A stretch of DNA of 64,000 nucleotides from Streptomyces sp. NBC_00483 (GCF_036013745.1 NZ_CP107880.1:4526001-4590000), one strand, 5' to 3'; positions 8,662-17,208 are shown, counted from the first letter of the stretch. Program-made: numbers and translations. Notes: a model not told the origin generated them from the sequence alone.

Positions 8662-9894
8662 GTGATCGCGAACGTCTCGGCACACCGGCGGGCGAACGCC
8701 TTCGCCCAGGCCCTGGAGGACCAGTCCGACCAGGACCCGTCGGCGCAGCAACCGGAAGAAGAACCGGCCGCCCGGCGCAGCGATGCGGCGACGGCCGAGG
8801 AGGGCGGGCTGCTGTCCCTGGCCGCGGCTCTCGGCGAGCTGCCGAAGCCGGAGTTCGATCCCGAGGTCAAGATGGTGCAGCGGGCGCAGCTCGTCGCCGC
8901 CATGGAGGCCATGGTCCAAGAGGGCGGCGCGGCCACCTCCGTACCCAAGCAGCGCCAGGGCAAGGGCGCCCACCGGGCGAGTCCACTGCGGAAGCTGCGG
9001 CCCCGCTCCCGTCTGAGCAAGGGCATCGCGGCGGGCGGGCTCACCGTCGGCGTGGCCGCGGGCGCCTTCAGCGGTGTGGCCGCGGCGTCGTCCAGCGCAC
9101 TGCCGGGCGACCACCTCTACGGCCTCAAGCGCGGCATGGAGGACCTCAAGCTGGGCATGGCGCACAGCGACTCCGACAAGGGGCAGGCCTACCTCGACCA
9201 GGCGTCGACGCGGCTGAGCGAGGCGCGGCGGCTCATGGAGCGCGGCCGCACCGGACAGCTCGACCACGAGTCCGTGGGTGAGGTCAGGCGCGCGCTCTCC
9301 GGGGTGCAGTACGACGCCTCCGAGGGCCACCGGCTCCTCAGCGACGCGTACAAGCGCGACGGCGCCCTCGGCCCGATCCAGGCCCTGTCCACCTTCTCCG
9401 ACGCGCACAGGCAGAGCTGGACGGCCCTGAGCGACCGCCTGCCGGTCCAGCTCGGGGACGTACGGGACCAGGTCAGCTCGGTCTTCGACGCCATAGACGA
9501 AGAAGTCGGCCCGCTGCGCTCCCTGCTGCCGCGGACCCCGGACGAGAAGGGCGGCGCGACGAGCCCGGGCACCAGCCAGGACGGTACGTCGCCGGGCACC
9601 CCGGACACCGGCAGCTCCACCCCGTCCGGATCCGGCTCCGCCTCCGACGACGGCAAGACGTCGACGAAGCCGAAGCCGTCCACGTCCGACACCGGCAAGG
9701 ACGAGGAGGGCCTGCTCGGCGAGAACACGGGCGGCCTCCTCGACCCGCCGAAGGAAAAGACGACCCCGCCCTCCTCGGACGACAGCCCGGACTCCAACAC
9801 CGGCACGGGCTCCCCGAAGCCGGACGTGACGGTGCCCCCGCTGCTCCCGGGCCTCCTGCCGGGCCTGGGCGTCGACGGCGAGGACGCGAACTAG
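8662..9894 (+). CDS. rsbN: Membrane anti-sigma factor RsbN (DUF5667 extracytoplasmic part)
   Basis: RsbN holds BldN inactive at the membrane. The cytoplasmic N-terminal region (about 1-110) begins VIANVSAHRRANAFAQAL and should bind the sigma factor. A single membrane segment follows around residues 115-145 (GIAAGGLTVGVAAGAFSGVA). Then comes a DUF5667 region (LPGDHLYGLKRGMEDLKLGM) predicted to be helical, and a long Ser/Thr/Pro/Asp-rich tail that is probably extracytoplasmic and disordered. The GTG at 8662 is chosen because AGGAGG (8648-8653) is eight bases upstream; the GTG at 8653 overlaps that site. No canonical zinc-finger motif is visible. Confidence 0.93.
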   Translation: MIANVSAHRRANAFAQALEDQSDQDPSAQQPEEEPAARRSDAATAEEGGLLSLAAALGELPKPEFDPEVKMVQRAQLVAAMEAMVQEGGAATSVPKQRQGKGAHRASPLRKLRPRSRLSKGIAAGGLTVGVAAGAFSGVAAASSSALPGDHLYGLKRGMEDLKLGMAHSDSDKGQAYLDQASTRLSEARRLMERGRTGQLDHESVGEVRRALSGVQYDASEGHRLLSDAYKRDGALGPIQALSTFSDAHRQSWTALSDRLPVQLGDVRDQVSSVFDAIDEEVGPLRSLLPRTPDEKGGATSPGTSQDGTSPGTPDTGSSTPSGSGSASDDGKTSTKPKPSTSDTGKDEEGLLGENTGGLLDPPKEKTTPPSSDDSPDSNTGTGSPKPDVTVPPLLPGLLPGLGVDGEDAN

Positions 9895-9909
9895 CGCACC
9901 GCGCAGCAG

Positions 9910-9939
9910 ACAGGGCCCGAGGCTTGCCTCGGGCCCTGT
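9910..9939. terminator. Terminator between rsbN and plsC-type gene
   Basis: A 14-bp perfect stem (ACAGGGCCCGAGGC and its complement) with a TT loop, between the convergent ends of rsbN and the acyltransferase gene. It can serve both directions. Confidence 0.85.
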
Positions 9940-9944
9940 TCTCG

Positions 9945-9992
9945 TTCAGAAGAACACCGCTTCAGAAGAACACGGCTTCAGAAAAACACCGA
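9945..9992 (-). repeat. Three tandem 16-bp copies at the 3' end of the acyltransferase gene
   Basis: TTCAGAAGAACACCGC is repeated three times (9945-9960, 9961-9976, 9977-9992) with one or two changes. On the minus strand each copy carries the Val-Phe-Phe-stop end of the gene, so the real stop codon is followed by two more copies of the same coding end. Confidence 0.85.
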
Positions 9993-11027
9993 CCGCCGCT
10001 GCACCAGCAACTTGTACAACGTGTGCTGGATCTGTTCGCGGACCTGGTCCGTCAGGTTGAACATCAGCATCGGGTCCTCCGCCGCCTCCGGCGGGTAGCC
10101 GTCCGTCGGGATCGGCTCGCCGAACTGGATCGTCCACTTCGTCGGCAGCGGCACCGCACCCAACGGCCCCAGCCACGGGAACGTGGGCGTGATCGGGAAG
10201 TACGGGAAGCCGAGGAGCCGCGCCAAGGTCTTGGCGTTGCCGACCATCGGGTAGATCTCCTCCGCCCCGACGATCGAGCACGGCACGATCGGCGTGCCGG
10301 CGCGCAGCGCGGTCGACACGAACCCGCCCCGCCCGAAGCGCTGCAGCTTGTACCGCTCGCTGAACGGCTTGCCGACGCCCTTGAAGCCCTCCGGCATGAC
10401 GCCGACCAGCTCACCGCTCTCGAGCAGCCGCTGCGCGTCCTCCGCGCAGGCCAGCGTGTGCCCGGCCTTGCGCGCCAGCTCGTTGACCACCGGCAGCATG
10501 AACACCAAGTCGGCCGCGAGCAGCCGCAGGTGGCGGTTCGCCGGATGGTTGTCGTGCACGGCGACCTGCATCATCAGGCCGTCGAGCGGCAGCGTCCCCG
10601 AGTGGTTGGAGACGATCAGGGCCCCGCCCTCGGACGGGATGTTCTCGATGCCCTTCACGTCGACCCGGAAGTACTTCTCCGCGAGCGGCCGGAGCAGCGA
10701 CATCAGGACCTGGTCGGTGAGTTCCTCGTCGTAACCGAACTCGTCGACGTCGTAGTCCCCGGTGATCCGCCGCCGCAGAAACGCGAGCCCGCCCGCGATC
10801 TTCCGCTCCCAGCCGCCGCCCTGCGACGGCTCGCCCGGCTCCTCGGGCCCGGGTTCGGGCGCGGATTCGGACGGTGGCTGCTGCAAGGGCCGCACCTCCC
10901 GTACGGCCACGGGTTCGCCCTTGCGTCGCCCGCCGCTCCCCGGGCCCCGGCCGCGGCGCGCGGCACCCTTCGCCGCCGCCCCTCGCGACCTGTCGTCGTC
11001 GAACGGAATGACCTTGGCGTCCGCCAT
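9978..11027 (-). CDS. Lysophospholipid acyltransferase family protein (PlsC-like)
   Basis: A 349-residue acyltransferase of glycerophospholipid synthesis or remodelling. The catalytic motif NHSGTLPLDG (NHx4D variant, near residue 142) and the substrate-binding EGFKG motif in GVMPEGFKG are present. The first about 90 residues are Pro/Gly/Arg-rich and look disordered. The gene lies 14 bp downstream of the epimerase gene and is probably in one transcript with it; the ATG has GAGGAGCGC upstream. The same pair of neighbours is found in mycobacteria (Rv0501-Rv0502), which suggests a conserved envelope-lipid function. The acyl acceptor is unknown. Confidence 0.88.
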   Translation of the reverse strand: MADAKVIPFDDDRSRGAAAKGAARRGRGPGSGGRRKGEPVAVREVRPLQQPPSESAPEPGPEEPGEPSQGGGWERKIAGGLAFLRRRITGDYDVDEFGYDEELTDQVLMSLLRPLAEKYFRVDVKGIENIPSEGGALIVSNHSGTLPLDGLMMQVAVHDNHPANRHLRLLAADLVFMLPVVNELARKAGHTLACAEDAQRLLESGELVGVMPEGFKGVGKPFSERYKLQRFGRGGFVSTALRAGTPIVPCSIVGAEEIYPMVGNAKTLARLLGFPYFPITPTFPWLGPLGAVPLPTKWTIQFGEPIPTDGYPPEAAEDPMLMFNLTDQVREQIQHTLYKLLVQRRSVFF

Positions 11028-11041
11028 CGTTGATGCGCTCC

Positions 11042-12118
11042 TCAGTTGGCGCTCTGCGTCGGGGGGTGGCTGGGACCTGTGCGGGCACCGCTCAGGAAGG
11101 GCAGCGCGGCGATCCGGTCGACGGCCCCCGCGAGGGCCTGCGGCGGCAGCAGTCCCGGGCCCCGGCCGCGTACGAACTCCGCGAAGGCCTCCGCGGTCGT
11201 GTACTTGGGCTCAAAGCCCAGTGTGTCGCGCATCTGGACCGTCGACACCATCCGTCCGTGCGTGAGCAGCCGGATCTGCTCGGGCGAGAAGTCCGTCGCC
11301 CCCAGCGTACGCAGCGCGCCGCCCACCCAGGTCACGGCGGGAAGGAGAACCGGGACCGTCGGCCGGCCGAGCCGCCGCGAGCACTGCGACAGCAACAGCA
11401 CACCGTCACCGGCGATATTGAACGTGCCGCTGTTCAACGTGGCGCGGGCCGGCTCGTGCGAAGCGATCCGCAGCACCTCGATCACGTCGTCCTCGTGCAC
11501 GAACTGAAGCCGCGGGTCGTAGCCGAACACGGTCGGCAGGACCGGCAGCGAGAAGTACTCGGCGAGCGGCGAATCCGCCGTCGGCCCAAGGATGTTGGCG
11601 AAGCGCAGCACACACACCGCGACATCGGGACGGCGCCGGGCGAACCCGCGCACATAGCCCTCGACCTCCACGGTGTCCTTGGCGAAGCCTCCGCTCGGCA
11701 GCGACTTCGGCGGCGTCGTCTCCGTGAAGACGGCCGGGTCGCGCGGCGCGGAGCCATAGACGTTCGTACTGGACTTCACCACCAGGCGCTTCACGTTCGG
11801 CGCCTTCTGGCACGCGCCGAGCAGCTGCATCGTGCCGATGACGTTGGTCTCCTTGACCGTGCCGCGGCCGCCGCTGGCCAGCGGGGTCCCCGTCACGTCC
11901 ATGTGCACGACCGTGTCCACGGAGTACTCGGCGAGCACCCGCGCGATCGTCGGCTGCCGGATGTCGGCCTGCAGGAAGTCGGCACCGCCCAGATGGTGCG
12001 CCGGCGGGACCGCATCCACGCCGATCACCCGGTCCACCTCGGGGTCCCGCTGGATCCTGCGTACGAACCGGCCGCCCAGTTGTCGGGCCACCCCCGTCAC
12101 GAGCACGACTTTGCCCAA
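11042..12118 (-). CDS. NAD-dependent epimerase/dehydratase (extended SDR)
   Basis: A 358-residue extended short-chain dehydrogenase. The N-terminus VVLVTGVARQLGGRFVRRI is a variant of the TGxxGxxG dinucleotide motif, with the last Gly pattern modified. The usual YxxxK active-site pair is not obvious: SSTNVYGSAP is at the normal Ser position, but no clear YxxxK follows (the region is GFAKDTVEVEGYVRGFARR). It is therefore an atypical member, comparable to the mycobacterial GalE2-like protein Rv0501. The gene is upstream of the plsC-type gene and downstream of bS22 and bdtA on the same strand. The substrate is unknown. Confidence 0.8.
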   Translation of the reverse strand: MGKVVLVTGVARQLGGRFVRRIQRDPEVDRVIGVDAVPPAHHLGGADFLQADIRQPTIARVLAEYSVDTVVHMDVTGTPLASGGRGTVKETNVIGTMQLLGACQKAPNVKRLVVKSSTNVYGSAPRDPAVFTETTPPKSLPSGGFAKDTVEVEGYVRGFARRRPDVAVCVLRFANILGPTADSPLAEYFSLPVLPTVFGYDPRLQFVHEDDVIEVLRIASHEPARATLNSGTFNIAGDGVLLLSQCSRRLGRPTVPVLLPAVTWVGGALRTLGATDFSPEQIRLLTHGRMVSTVQMRDTLGFEPKYTTAEAFAEFVRGRGPGLLPPQALAGAVDRIAALPFLSGARTGPSHPPTQSAN

Positions 12119-12341
12119 GATCAGCGCCTACCTTCCGTCCCAGCCCCGCCGCGCTCCGCAATCACTGCTTGCGGGCCACGTTAGCGGTTCGATGTTGCGC
12201 TGTGATGTCTGCTCGATGCAGGAAGTGACGACGGCCACACTCGCAGGTAACGGGAGGTTCCGAAGTGAACAATTGCCTGTTCAAGGGAGCTGTCTCCCCG
12301 TGCCGCCCCCACTCGGTCGCCACCCGGTCCGCACAACGCAA

Positions 12342-12375
12342 TGTGGCCCTCCCACCGGATGGTGGAAGGGCCACA
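12342..12375 (-). terminator. Terminator downstream of bS22
   Basis: An imperfect stem, TGTGGCCCT-C-CCACC with GGTGG-A-AGGGCCACA around a GGAT loop. It lies about 25 bp downstream of the bS22 stop codon. Confidence 0.7.
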
Positions 12376-12400
12376 AGGCGCGCTGTACAGCAGCTGCCGC

Positions 12401-12499
12401 TTACTTCTTGTTGCGACGCTGCACGCGGGTGCGCTTCAGCAGCTTGCGGTGCTTCTTCTTCGCCATCCGCTTACGCCGCTTCTTAATGACAGAGCCCAC
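12401..12499 (-). CDS. Small ribosomal protein bS22 (AURKAIP1/COX24 domain)
   Basis: A 32-codon gene. The product begins [17 protein letters not shown] and ends [10 protein letters not shown], so about half its residues are Lys or Arg. It closely matches the mycobacterial bS22 protein (Rv0500B type), a late-recognised small-subunit ribosomal protein. GTG start at 12499 with GAGGG seven bases upstream. It lies between bdtA and the epimerase gene, the same arrangement as Rv0500A-Rv0500B-Rv0501 in Mycobacterium tuberculosis. Confidence 0.9.
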   Translation of the reverse strand: MGSVIKKRRKRMAKKKHRKLLKRTRVQRRNKK

Positions 12500-12649
12500 G
12501 ACTACCCTCGCTCACTTCTCGGACAACCCCTGCGTTGCAGGGACAATCACTCGGTGCGGGGCTGCATTGGGGCCCACACGACCTACGAGGGGCTAGCCTA
12601 CCCCGCTCCGAGCGCCGAGCAGAAATCGAGGTCCGCAGGACCCCCTGGA

Positions 12650-12859
12650 TCAGCCTGCGTCCACCCCCACGTAGGAGTCACGGAGGTACTCATGAACCGC
12701 ATTCTCCGGGACTCGGAATGACCTCCCCACCCGGATCGCGGGCAGATGACCGCTGTGCACCAAGCGGTACACGGTCATCTTCGACACTCGCATCACCGCG
12801 GCGACCTCCGCCACGGTCAGGAACGCCACCTCGGATAGAGGCCTCTGGTCAGCAGCCAT
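12650..12859 (-). CDS. bdtA: Small excisionase-type helix-turn-helix protein BdtA (BldD target A)
   Basis: A 69-residue DNA-binding protein with a MerR/excisionase-like winged helix: LTVAEVAAVMRVSKMTVYRLVHSG then the wing LPAIRVGRSFRVPENAV. In S. coelicolor the equivalent gene, a few genes from bldN, was named bdtA as a direct BldD target. The ATG at 12857-12859 is preferred because AGGTG lies five bases upstream; a longer frame adds 27 residues of non-conserved sequence. The ortholog in mycobacteria is Rv0500A. Its own DNA targets are unknown to me. Confidence 0.85.
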   Translation of the reverse strand: MAADQRPLSEVAFLTVAEVAAVMRVSKMTVYRLVHSGHLPAIRVGRSFRVPENAVHEYLRDSYVGVDAG

Positions 12860-12908
12860 GACACACCTGAACCTTCCGCACTCGACGGCCACCGGCTTCC
12901 CCTTCCGG

Positions 12909-12921
12909 TGACTCAACGTCG
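12909..12921. promoter_or_regulatory. Candidate BldD box upstream of bdtA
   Basis: TGACTCAACGTCG matches 7 of 9 fixed positions of the BldD pattern TNACNC(A/T)GNGTNA and lies about 50 bp upstream of the bdtA start. Its place in front of a known BldD target strengthens an otherwise imperfect match. Confidence 0.45.
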
Positions 12922-12988
12922 TTGCGTGCTCACTCCCCAATGTAGAGGCGGGTGATGCGAGTGGGGAAGAGGAGCAGCGATCGGCCGC

Positions 12989-13804
12989 CTACTGTGACAG
13001 ACACGCTCGATTGAGTACATAGCGAGTAAGCGGTCGGTAGTAATCAGACCGCACAGCGTCATCAAGTGGAACGACGACGGACACCTGTCCCTCGGCCTCA
13101 CCGACGAACAGGGCGGGATCGTCCGTATCGGCCAGACCGATGGCGTCAAACCCCAACTGACCTGCACCGCAGACCCATCCGTGGTCCCCGATGACCAGCT
13201 CGGGCAGCGGCTCGCCGGCCTCCGAAAGCGCACCGAGCACCAGCCGAACCGGGAGTGGTGAGTGGGTGTGCGCGCCGGTCTCACTTCGCACCGGGTACGC
13301 GCCCGGTTCTCGCACCAGCGCGACTCCTCGGTCGTAGTCGAGGTTGTACGTGCGTAGGCCGAACCGGGTCGTTATGTCGATACTCCGACCCTGCGCGGGG
13401 GTGAGGACGGGGCAGCCCACCGCCGACAGGGCGTCCGCCAACGCGGCGTAGAAACCGAGCAGTCGATGCGGATGACCCGTCCCGAACAGCACTGGGGAAC
13501 GGCTCTCGGCGGCCTGGCCGAGGCGCTCCGCAAACGCGTCGAGCGCGGCCAGGGTCCGTTCCGGATCAATGACATCGTGCCCCGTGCGGTGCCCCGGGTC
13601 CCCGGAAACCCCACACTTGTCCGCCATCAACGCGAGCAGATCCCGGTGCCCCCAAGCCCACTCGGGGTCGAGCCCGAGCATCACTCGCGGATCCCGCGCC
13701 TCGAACAGGCGGTAGCTCCGCAGACTCTCCTCACGGGAGGTCGCCACGGGCCCGGCAAGCCGAGCCGCCAACAGATGCGCCCGCAGGGCGCCGACGCTCA
13801 ACAC
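12989..13804 (-). CDS. Phosphatase-like conserved actinobacterial protein
   Basis: A conserved protein of about 271 residues, usually annotated simply as phosphatase in Streptomyces. Recognisable conserved stretches are PVLFGTGHPHRLLGFYAALADAL and LVIGDHGWVCGAGQLGFDAIGLADTDDPALFVGEAEG; the HPHR and GDHG histidine/aspartate pairs could bind metal or phosphate, but I cannot assign a catalytic mechanism. The start is uncertain. GTG at 13804 is used because the frame upstream runs into dispersed repeat DNA (13860-13985), whose translation resembles other repeat loci rather than protein. No good ribosome site is visible. Confidence 0.7.
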   Translation of the reverse strand: MLSVGALRAHLLAARLAGPVATSREESLRSYRLFEARDPRVMLGLDPEWAWGHRDLLALMADKCGVSGDPGHRTGHDVIDPERTLAALDAFAERLGQAAESRSPVLFGTGHPHRLLGFYAALADALSAVGCPVLTPAQGRSIDITTRFGLRTYNLDYDRGVALVREPGAYPVRSETGAHTHSPLPVRLVLGALSEAGEPLPELVIGDHGWVCGAGQLGFDAIGLADTDDPALFVGEAEGQVSVVVPLDDAVRSDYYRPLTRYVLNRACLSQ

Positions 13805-13859
13805 CCTTGTGATGTTGCGCCATTGCCCCGCCCCGTTCCCCCACTTTCCAGCAAACACC

Positions 13860-13985
13860 CCACGGTCGGAGTAACGCCCTTCCGCCTTGGGCAATCTGCC
13901 TTCCCCAAGCTCTCGAACAACCTCGAGCAGGGGAGACCCCATCGGGCGGCAGGGTGGGCAAGGCGGCACCCCGGTGCAGGCCGCA
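13860..13985 (+). repeat. Copy of the dispersed GGGCGGCAGGGTGGGCAAGG repeat
   Basis: Contains CCGCCTTGGGCAATCTGCC and, at about 13942-13977, the GGGCGGCAGGGTGGGCAAGG block followed by CGGCACCCCGGTGC. The same block occurs at 44430-44466 and inverted at 25727-25762. The segment CTTCCCCAAGCTCTCGAACA...GAGCAGGGGAG nearby is another frequent Streptomyces intergenic motif. It fills most of the gap between the phosphatase-like gene and acuC. Confidence 0.75.
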
Positions 13986-14040
13986 CCTACGGAAGGCGCC
14001 GACCCCGGCACCGCTCAAAGACCCCGGCGCCGCCCGCCGA

Positions 14041-15216
14041 TCACGGCAACAGCCCCCGCAAGGGATACGCCGCCTTACGCGTAGCCAGAACCGCCTGGTC
14101 GAGCCGGTCCGCGGGGTCGTACCCCGCCTCCCACCCCTGATACGACACGGGCCACCGCCCATCCGTCATCCGCTGCGGAGCCAACTGCCGCGTACGGGCG
14201 AACACTTCCTGCCGCCACCCCTCAGGAATCACCGACTCGGGCGCGATCTCCCGCCCCGCCGCGATCCCCACGAGATGCGTCCACGACCGCGGCACCACAT
14301 CCACCACGGCGTACCCGCCCCCGCCCAGGGCCACCCACCGCCCGTCGGCGTACTCGTGCGCCCACTCGTGGCAAGCGACCTGCACAGCCCGCTGCGCGTC
14401 CAAGGAAACGGCCAAATGCGCCAGCGGATCCTCGAAGTGCGTATCGGCCCCGTGCTGCGTCACAAGCACCTGCGGCCGGAACTCCGCCAACAACTCCGGC
14501 ACCACCGCATGCAGCGCCCGCAGCCACCCCGCATCCCCGGTCCCCGCCGGCAACGCCACATTCACGGCCGTCCCCTCACCGGCCCCGTCCGCCCCGGTCT
14601 CCTCGGGCCACCCGGTCTGCGGGAACAACGTACGAGGATGCTCGTGCAACGAAATCGTCAGAACCCGCGGGTCCTCCCAGAACGCCGCCTGCACCCCGTC
14701 CCCGTGATGCACGTCCACATCCACGTACACGATCCGCTCGGCGCCCAGCTCCAGCAGCCGCGCGATCGCCAGCGCCGCGTCGTTGTACACACAGAACCCG
14801 GACGCCGCCCCGGGCATCGCATGGTGCAGGCCACCCGAGAAGTTCACGGCGTGCAGCGCGTCCCCCCGCCACACACTCTCCGCGGCCCCCACCGACTGCC
14901 CGGCGATCAGCGCGGACACCTCGTGCATCCCGGCGAACGCCGGATCGTCCATGGTCCCGAGCCCGTACGCCGGGTCGGCCGCGGCCGGATCGACGGACGC
15001 GGCCTTGACCGCCTCCACGTAGTCCTCGCGGTGCACGAGCCGCAACGTCGACTCCCCGGCCGCCTTGGCCGCGACGACCTCCAGGTCCCGGTCGAGCCCG
15101 AACGCGTCCACCAGTCTCCGGGTCAGATCAAGCCTGACCGGATCCATCGGGTGTCCGGGCCCGAAGTCATACCCCGCTACCGCCGGGTCCCACATCAATT
15201 GCGCGCGGCCGCTCAT
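14041..15216 (-). CDS. acuC: Histone-deacetylase-family protein AcuC
   Basis: A 391-residue zinc-dependent deacylase of the class I HDAC fold; in Bacillus AcuC deacetylates acetyl-CoA synthetase. The sequence shows the active-site elements: SGGLHHAMPGAASGFCVYND (paired His), YVDVDVHHGDGVQ (zinc ligands Asp and His), QHGADTHFEDPLAH (third ligand Asp) and ALGGGGYAV. The ATG at 15216 is used; GTG at 15225 is an alternative. The start lies inside the end of the MFS gene, so the two probably share one transcript. The natural substrate here is unproven. Confidence 0.9.
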   Translation of the reverse strand: MSGRAQLMWDPAVAGYDFGPGHPMDPVRLDLTRRLVDAFGLDRDLEVVAAKAAGESTLRLVHREDYVEAVKAASVDPAAADPAYGLGTMDDPAFAGMHEVSALIAGQSVGAAESVWRGDALHAVNFSGGLHHAMPGAASGFCVYNDAALAIARLLELGAERIVYVDVDVHHGDGVQAAFWEDPRVLTISLHEHPRTLFPQTGWPEETGADGAGEGTAVNVALPAGTGDAGWLRALHAVVPELLAEFRPQVLVTQHGADTHFEDPLAHLAVSLDAQRAVQVACHEWAHEYADGRWVALGGGGYAVVDVVPRSWTHLVGIAAGREIAPESVIPEGWRQEVFARTRQLAPQRMTDGRWPVSYQGWEAGYDPADRLDQAVLATRKAAYPLRGLLP

Positions 15217-16420
15217 GCCCGCCACCGTATCGGTCGCCCCGCTCCCGGAACGACGGGGCGTACACCAGCGTCATCAGCACCAATGCCATGGGCACGAGCA
15301 TCGCCCCGCGGTAACTCCACGCGTCCCCGATGGCCCCCACAAGCGGCGAACCCACCAGAAAGCCCACGTAGTTGAAGATATTGAGCCGCGCCACCGCCGC
15401 ATCGGACGCCTTCGGGAACAGCCTCCCGGCCGCGGCGAACGTCTGCGGCACGATCACGCACAACCCGAGCCCCAGCAACGTGAACCCGAGGATTCCCACC
15501 CACTCCCCCGGCGCCAGCGCCACCACACCGAACCCGCCGGCAGCCACAACAGCCCCGAACCGCACCACGGCCACGGCCCCGAACCGCCGCACCCCCACGT
15601 CCCCGACGGACCGCCCCACCAGCGTCATCACCATGTAGACGTTGTACGGAACGGTCGACATCTGCTCCGAACTCCCCAGCACGTCCTGCAGATACTTTGC
15701 GCTCCAGTTCGAGACCGTCGAGTCCCCGATGTACGCGAAGGACATCACCAGGCAGAGCGGCAACAGCAGCTTGAAAACGATCCCGCCGCCCTGCTCCTGC
15801 TCCCGCGCGGCCGCCTCCCCGTCGGCCGCCCGCCCGTCCACGTACCACCGGCTCGCCACGAGACAGAACGGCAACAGCACGCATGCCACCGGCAGATACG
15901 ACACGAACAGCGTCAGATCCCAGTGCGCCCCGACCCACGCGAGCGACGCCCCGACGATCCCACCGAGGCTGTACGCGGCATGGAAGCCGAGCATGATGCT
16001 GCGCCCGTACGCCCGCTGCAGGCTGACGCCGAGCATGTTCATCGAGGCGTCCAGGGCCCCGACGGAGAGACCGAACGCGGCGAGCGCGACGGCCACTTCG
16101 GCCATCGAGTCCCCGGCCCCGACCCCGAGCAGCGCCAGGAGCACGACGGGCTGCGACCACCGCAGCACCCGACTGGGCCGCACCCTCTTCACCAACTGCT
16201 CGGTGCCTACGCTCCCGACCCCGGCCAGCACCGGCACCGCGGCCAGAAACACGGGCAGCAGCGCGTCGGATATCCCGTACTGGTCCTGAATGGCGGGGAT
16301 CCGGGTCACGAGCAACGCGAAAGCGACACCCTGCGCGAAGAAGCTGAACCCCAGCGTCCCGCGACCCCACCGCAGCCGCCCACCCACCGTGCCGGCCGTC
16401 CCGGCTGTCCCATCGGTCAT
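15167..16420 (-). CDS. MFS transporter
   Basis: A 417-residue major facilitator with about 12 hydrophobic segments, beginning GTLGFSFFAQGVAFALLVTRIP. It resembles the FucP/YbjJ-like group by its overall pattern (GALDASMNMLGV in the middle, GLGLCVIVPQTFAAAGRLFP in the C-terminal half). The short hydrophilic linker between the two six-helix halves contains DGRAADGEAAAREQEQ. Its end overlaps the acuC start by about 50 bp. The substrate is unknown; co-transcription with a deacetylase suggests a link with acetylated metabolites, which is only inference. Confidence 0.88.
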   Translation of the reverse strand: MTDGTAGTAGTVGGRLRWGRGTLGFSFFAQGVAFALLVTRIPAIQDQYGISDALLPVFLAAVPVLAGVGSVGTEQLVKRVRPSRVLRWSQPVVLLALLGVGAGDSMAEVAVALAAFGLSVGALDASMNMLGVSLQRAYGRSIMLGFHAAYSLGGIVGASLAWVGAHWDLTLFVSYLPVACVLLPFCLVASRWYVDGRAADGEAAAREQEQGGGIVFKLLLPLCLVMSFAYIGDSTVSNWSAKYLQDVLGSSEQMSTVPYNVYMVMTLVGRSVGDVGVRRFGAVAVVRFGAVVAAGGFGVVALAPGEWVGILGFTLLGLGLCVIVPQTFAAAGRLFPKASDAAVARLNIFNYVGFLVGSPLVGAIGDAWSYRGAMLVPMALVLMTLVYAPSFRERGDRYGGGHERPRAIDVGPGGSGV

Positions 16421-16490
16421 GGCGGCACAGCGTAGGCCTCCGCCTTACCCGTGGGTAGATGGATCACAAAACCATGGACCGACCGTGACC

Positions 16491-17141
16491 TCACTCAAGC
16501 AGCCGCGGCAACTCCCGCATGTCGTCGAAGAGTTCATCGGCCCGGTCGAGCCGCTCGGCGGGCGTCATCGCGGTGAACCCGTACACATCCATCCCGGCGG
16601 CGACGGCGGCCTGCACACCGAGCGGACTGTCCTCGACGACCAGACACTTCTCGGGCGGAACCCCCATCCGCTCCGCCGCGTACAGAAACAGATCGGGCGC
16701 CGGCTTCCCGCGCCCCACATCCTGCGAACTGAAGATCCGCTCGTCCCCGAACCACTTGTCGAGCCCGGTCTTCCGGTGCCCGACACGGATCCGCTCATGG
16801 CTCCCGGAGGACGCGACGCAGTACGGCACCCCGTCGGCCGTCAGACTCTCCAGCACCTCGACGACCCCGTCGACCGGCTCCAGCTCCCGCTCGAACGCCG
16901 CGAACACCCGCGCATGAAAGACATCGTCGAAGTCCTCGGGAAGCCGCTGCCCGGTCCGCTCGAGAACCACATCGTGCACGCGGTGCATGGCGGCGCCCAT
17001 GTAGTCCCTCAGGGATTCCTCGTACGAGGTCGGGTGCCCGAGCTCGGTGAGATAGCCGGCCAGGAGCGTATTGGAGATCGGTTCACTGTCGACGAGTACG
17101 CCGTCGTTGTCGAAGATGACGAGGTCATAGCGCATTCCCAT
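16491..17141 (-). CDS. HAD-superfamily hydrolase (beta-phosphoglucomutase-like)
   Basis: A 216-residue HAD protein of subfamily IA with an alpha-helical cap. Motif I is FDNDGVLVDSEP (Asp-Asn-Asp, where most relatives have Asp-x-Asp), motif II is VASSGSHERI, the lysine is in GKPAPDLFLYAAERMG, and motif IV is CLVVEDSPLGVQAA. These features fit a sugar-phosphate phosphatase or phosphomutase. The gene is upstream of the MFS-acuC pair with 70 bp between, and downstream of the rRNA terminator, on the same strand. Confidence 0.88.
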   Translation of the reverse strand: MGMRYDLVIFDNDGVLVDSEPISNTLLAGYLTELGHPTSYEESLRDYMGAAMHRVHDVVLERTGQRLPEDFDDVFHARVFAAFERELEPVDGVVEVLESLTADGVPYCVASSGSHERIRVGHRKTGLDKWFGDERIFSSQDVGRGKPAPDLFLYAAERMGVPPEKCLVVEDSPLGVQAAVAAGMDVYGFTAMTPAERLDRADELFDDMRELPRLLE

Positions 17142-17161
17142 ATCTTCGACCCTAAACGCAG

Positions 17162-17196
17162 AAAAGCCCCGGACCGTATCCCGGTCCGGGGCTTTT
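17162..17196 (-). terminator. rRNA operon terminator
   Basis: A 15-bp perfect stem (AAAAGCCCCGGACCG and its complement) with a five-base loop, 12 bp beyond the 5S 3' end. On the minus strand it ends in a T-rich tract. Confidence 0.9.
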
Positions 17197-17208
17197 CTTC
17201 AAAAATAG

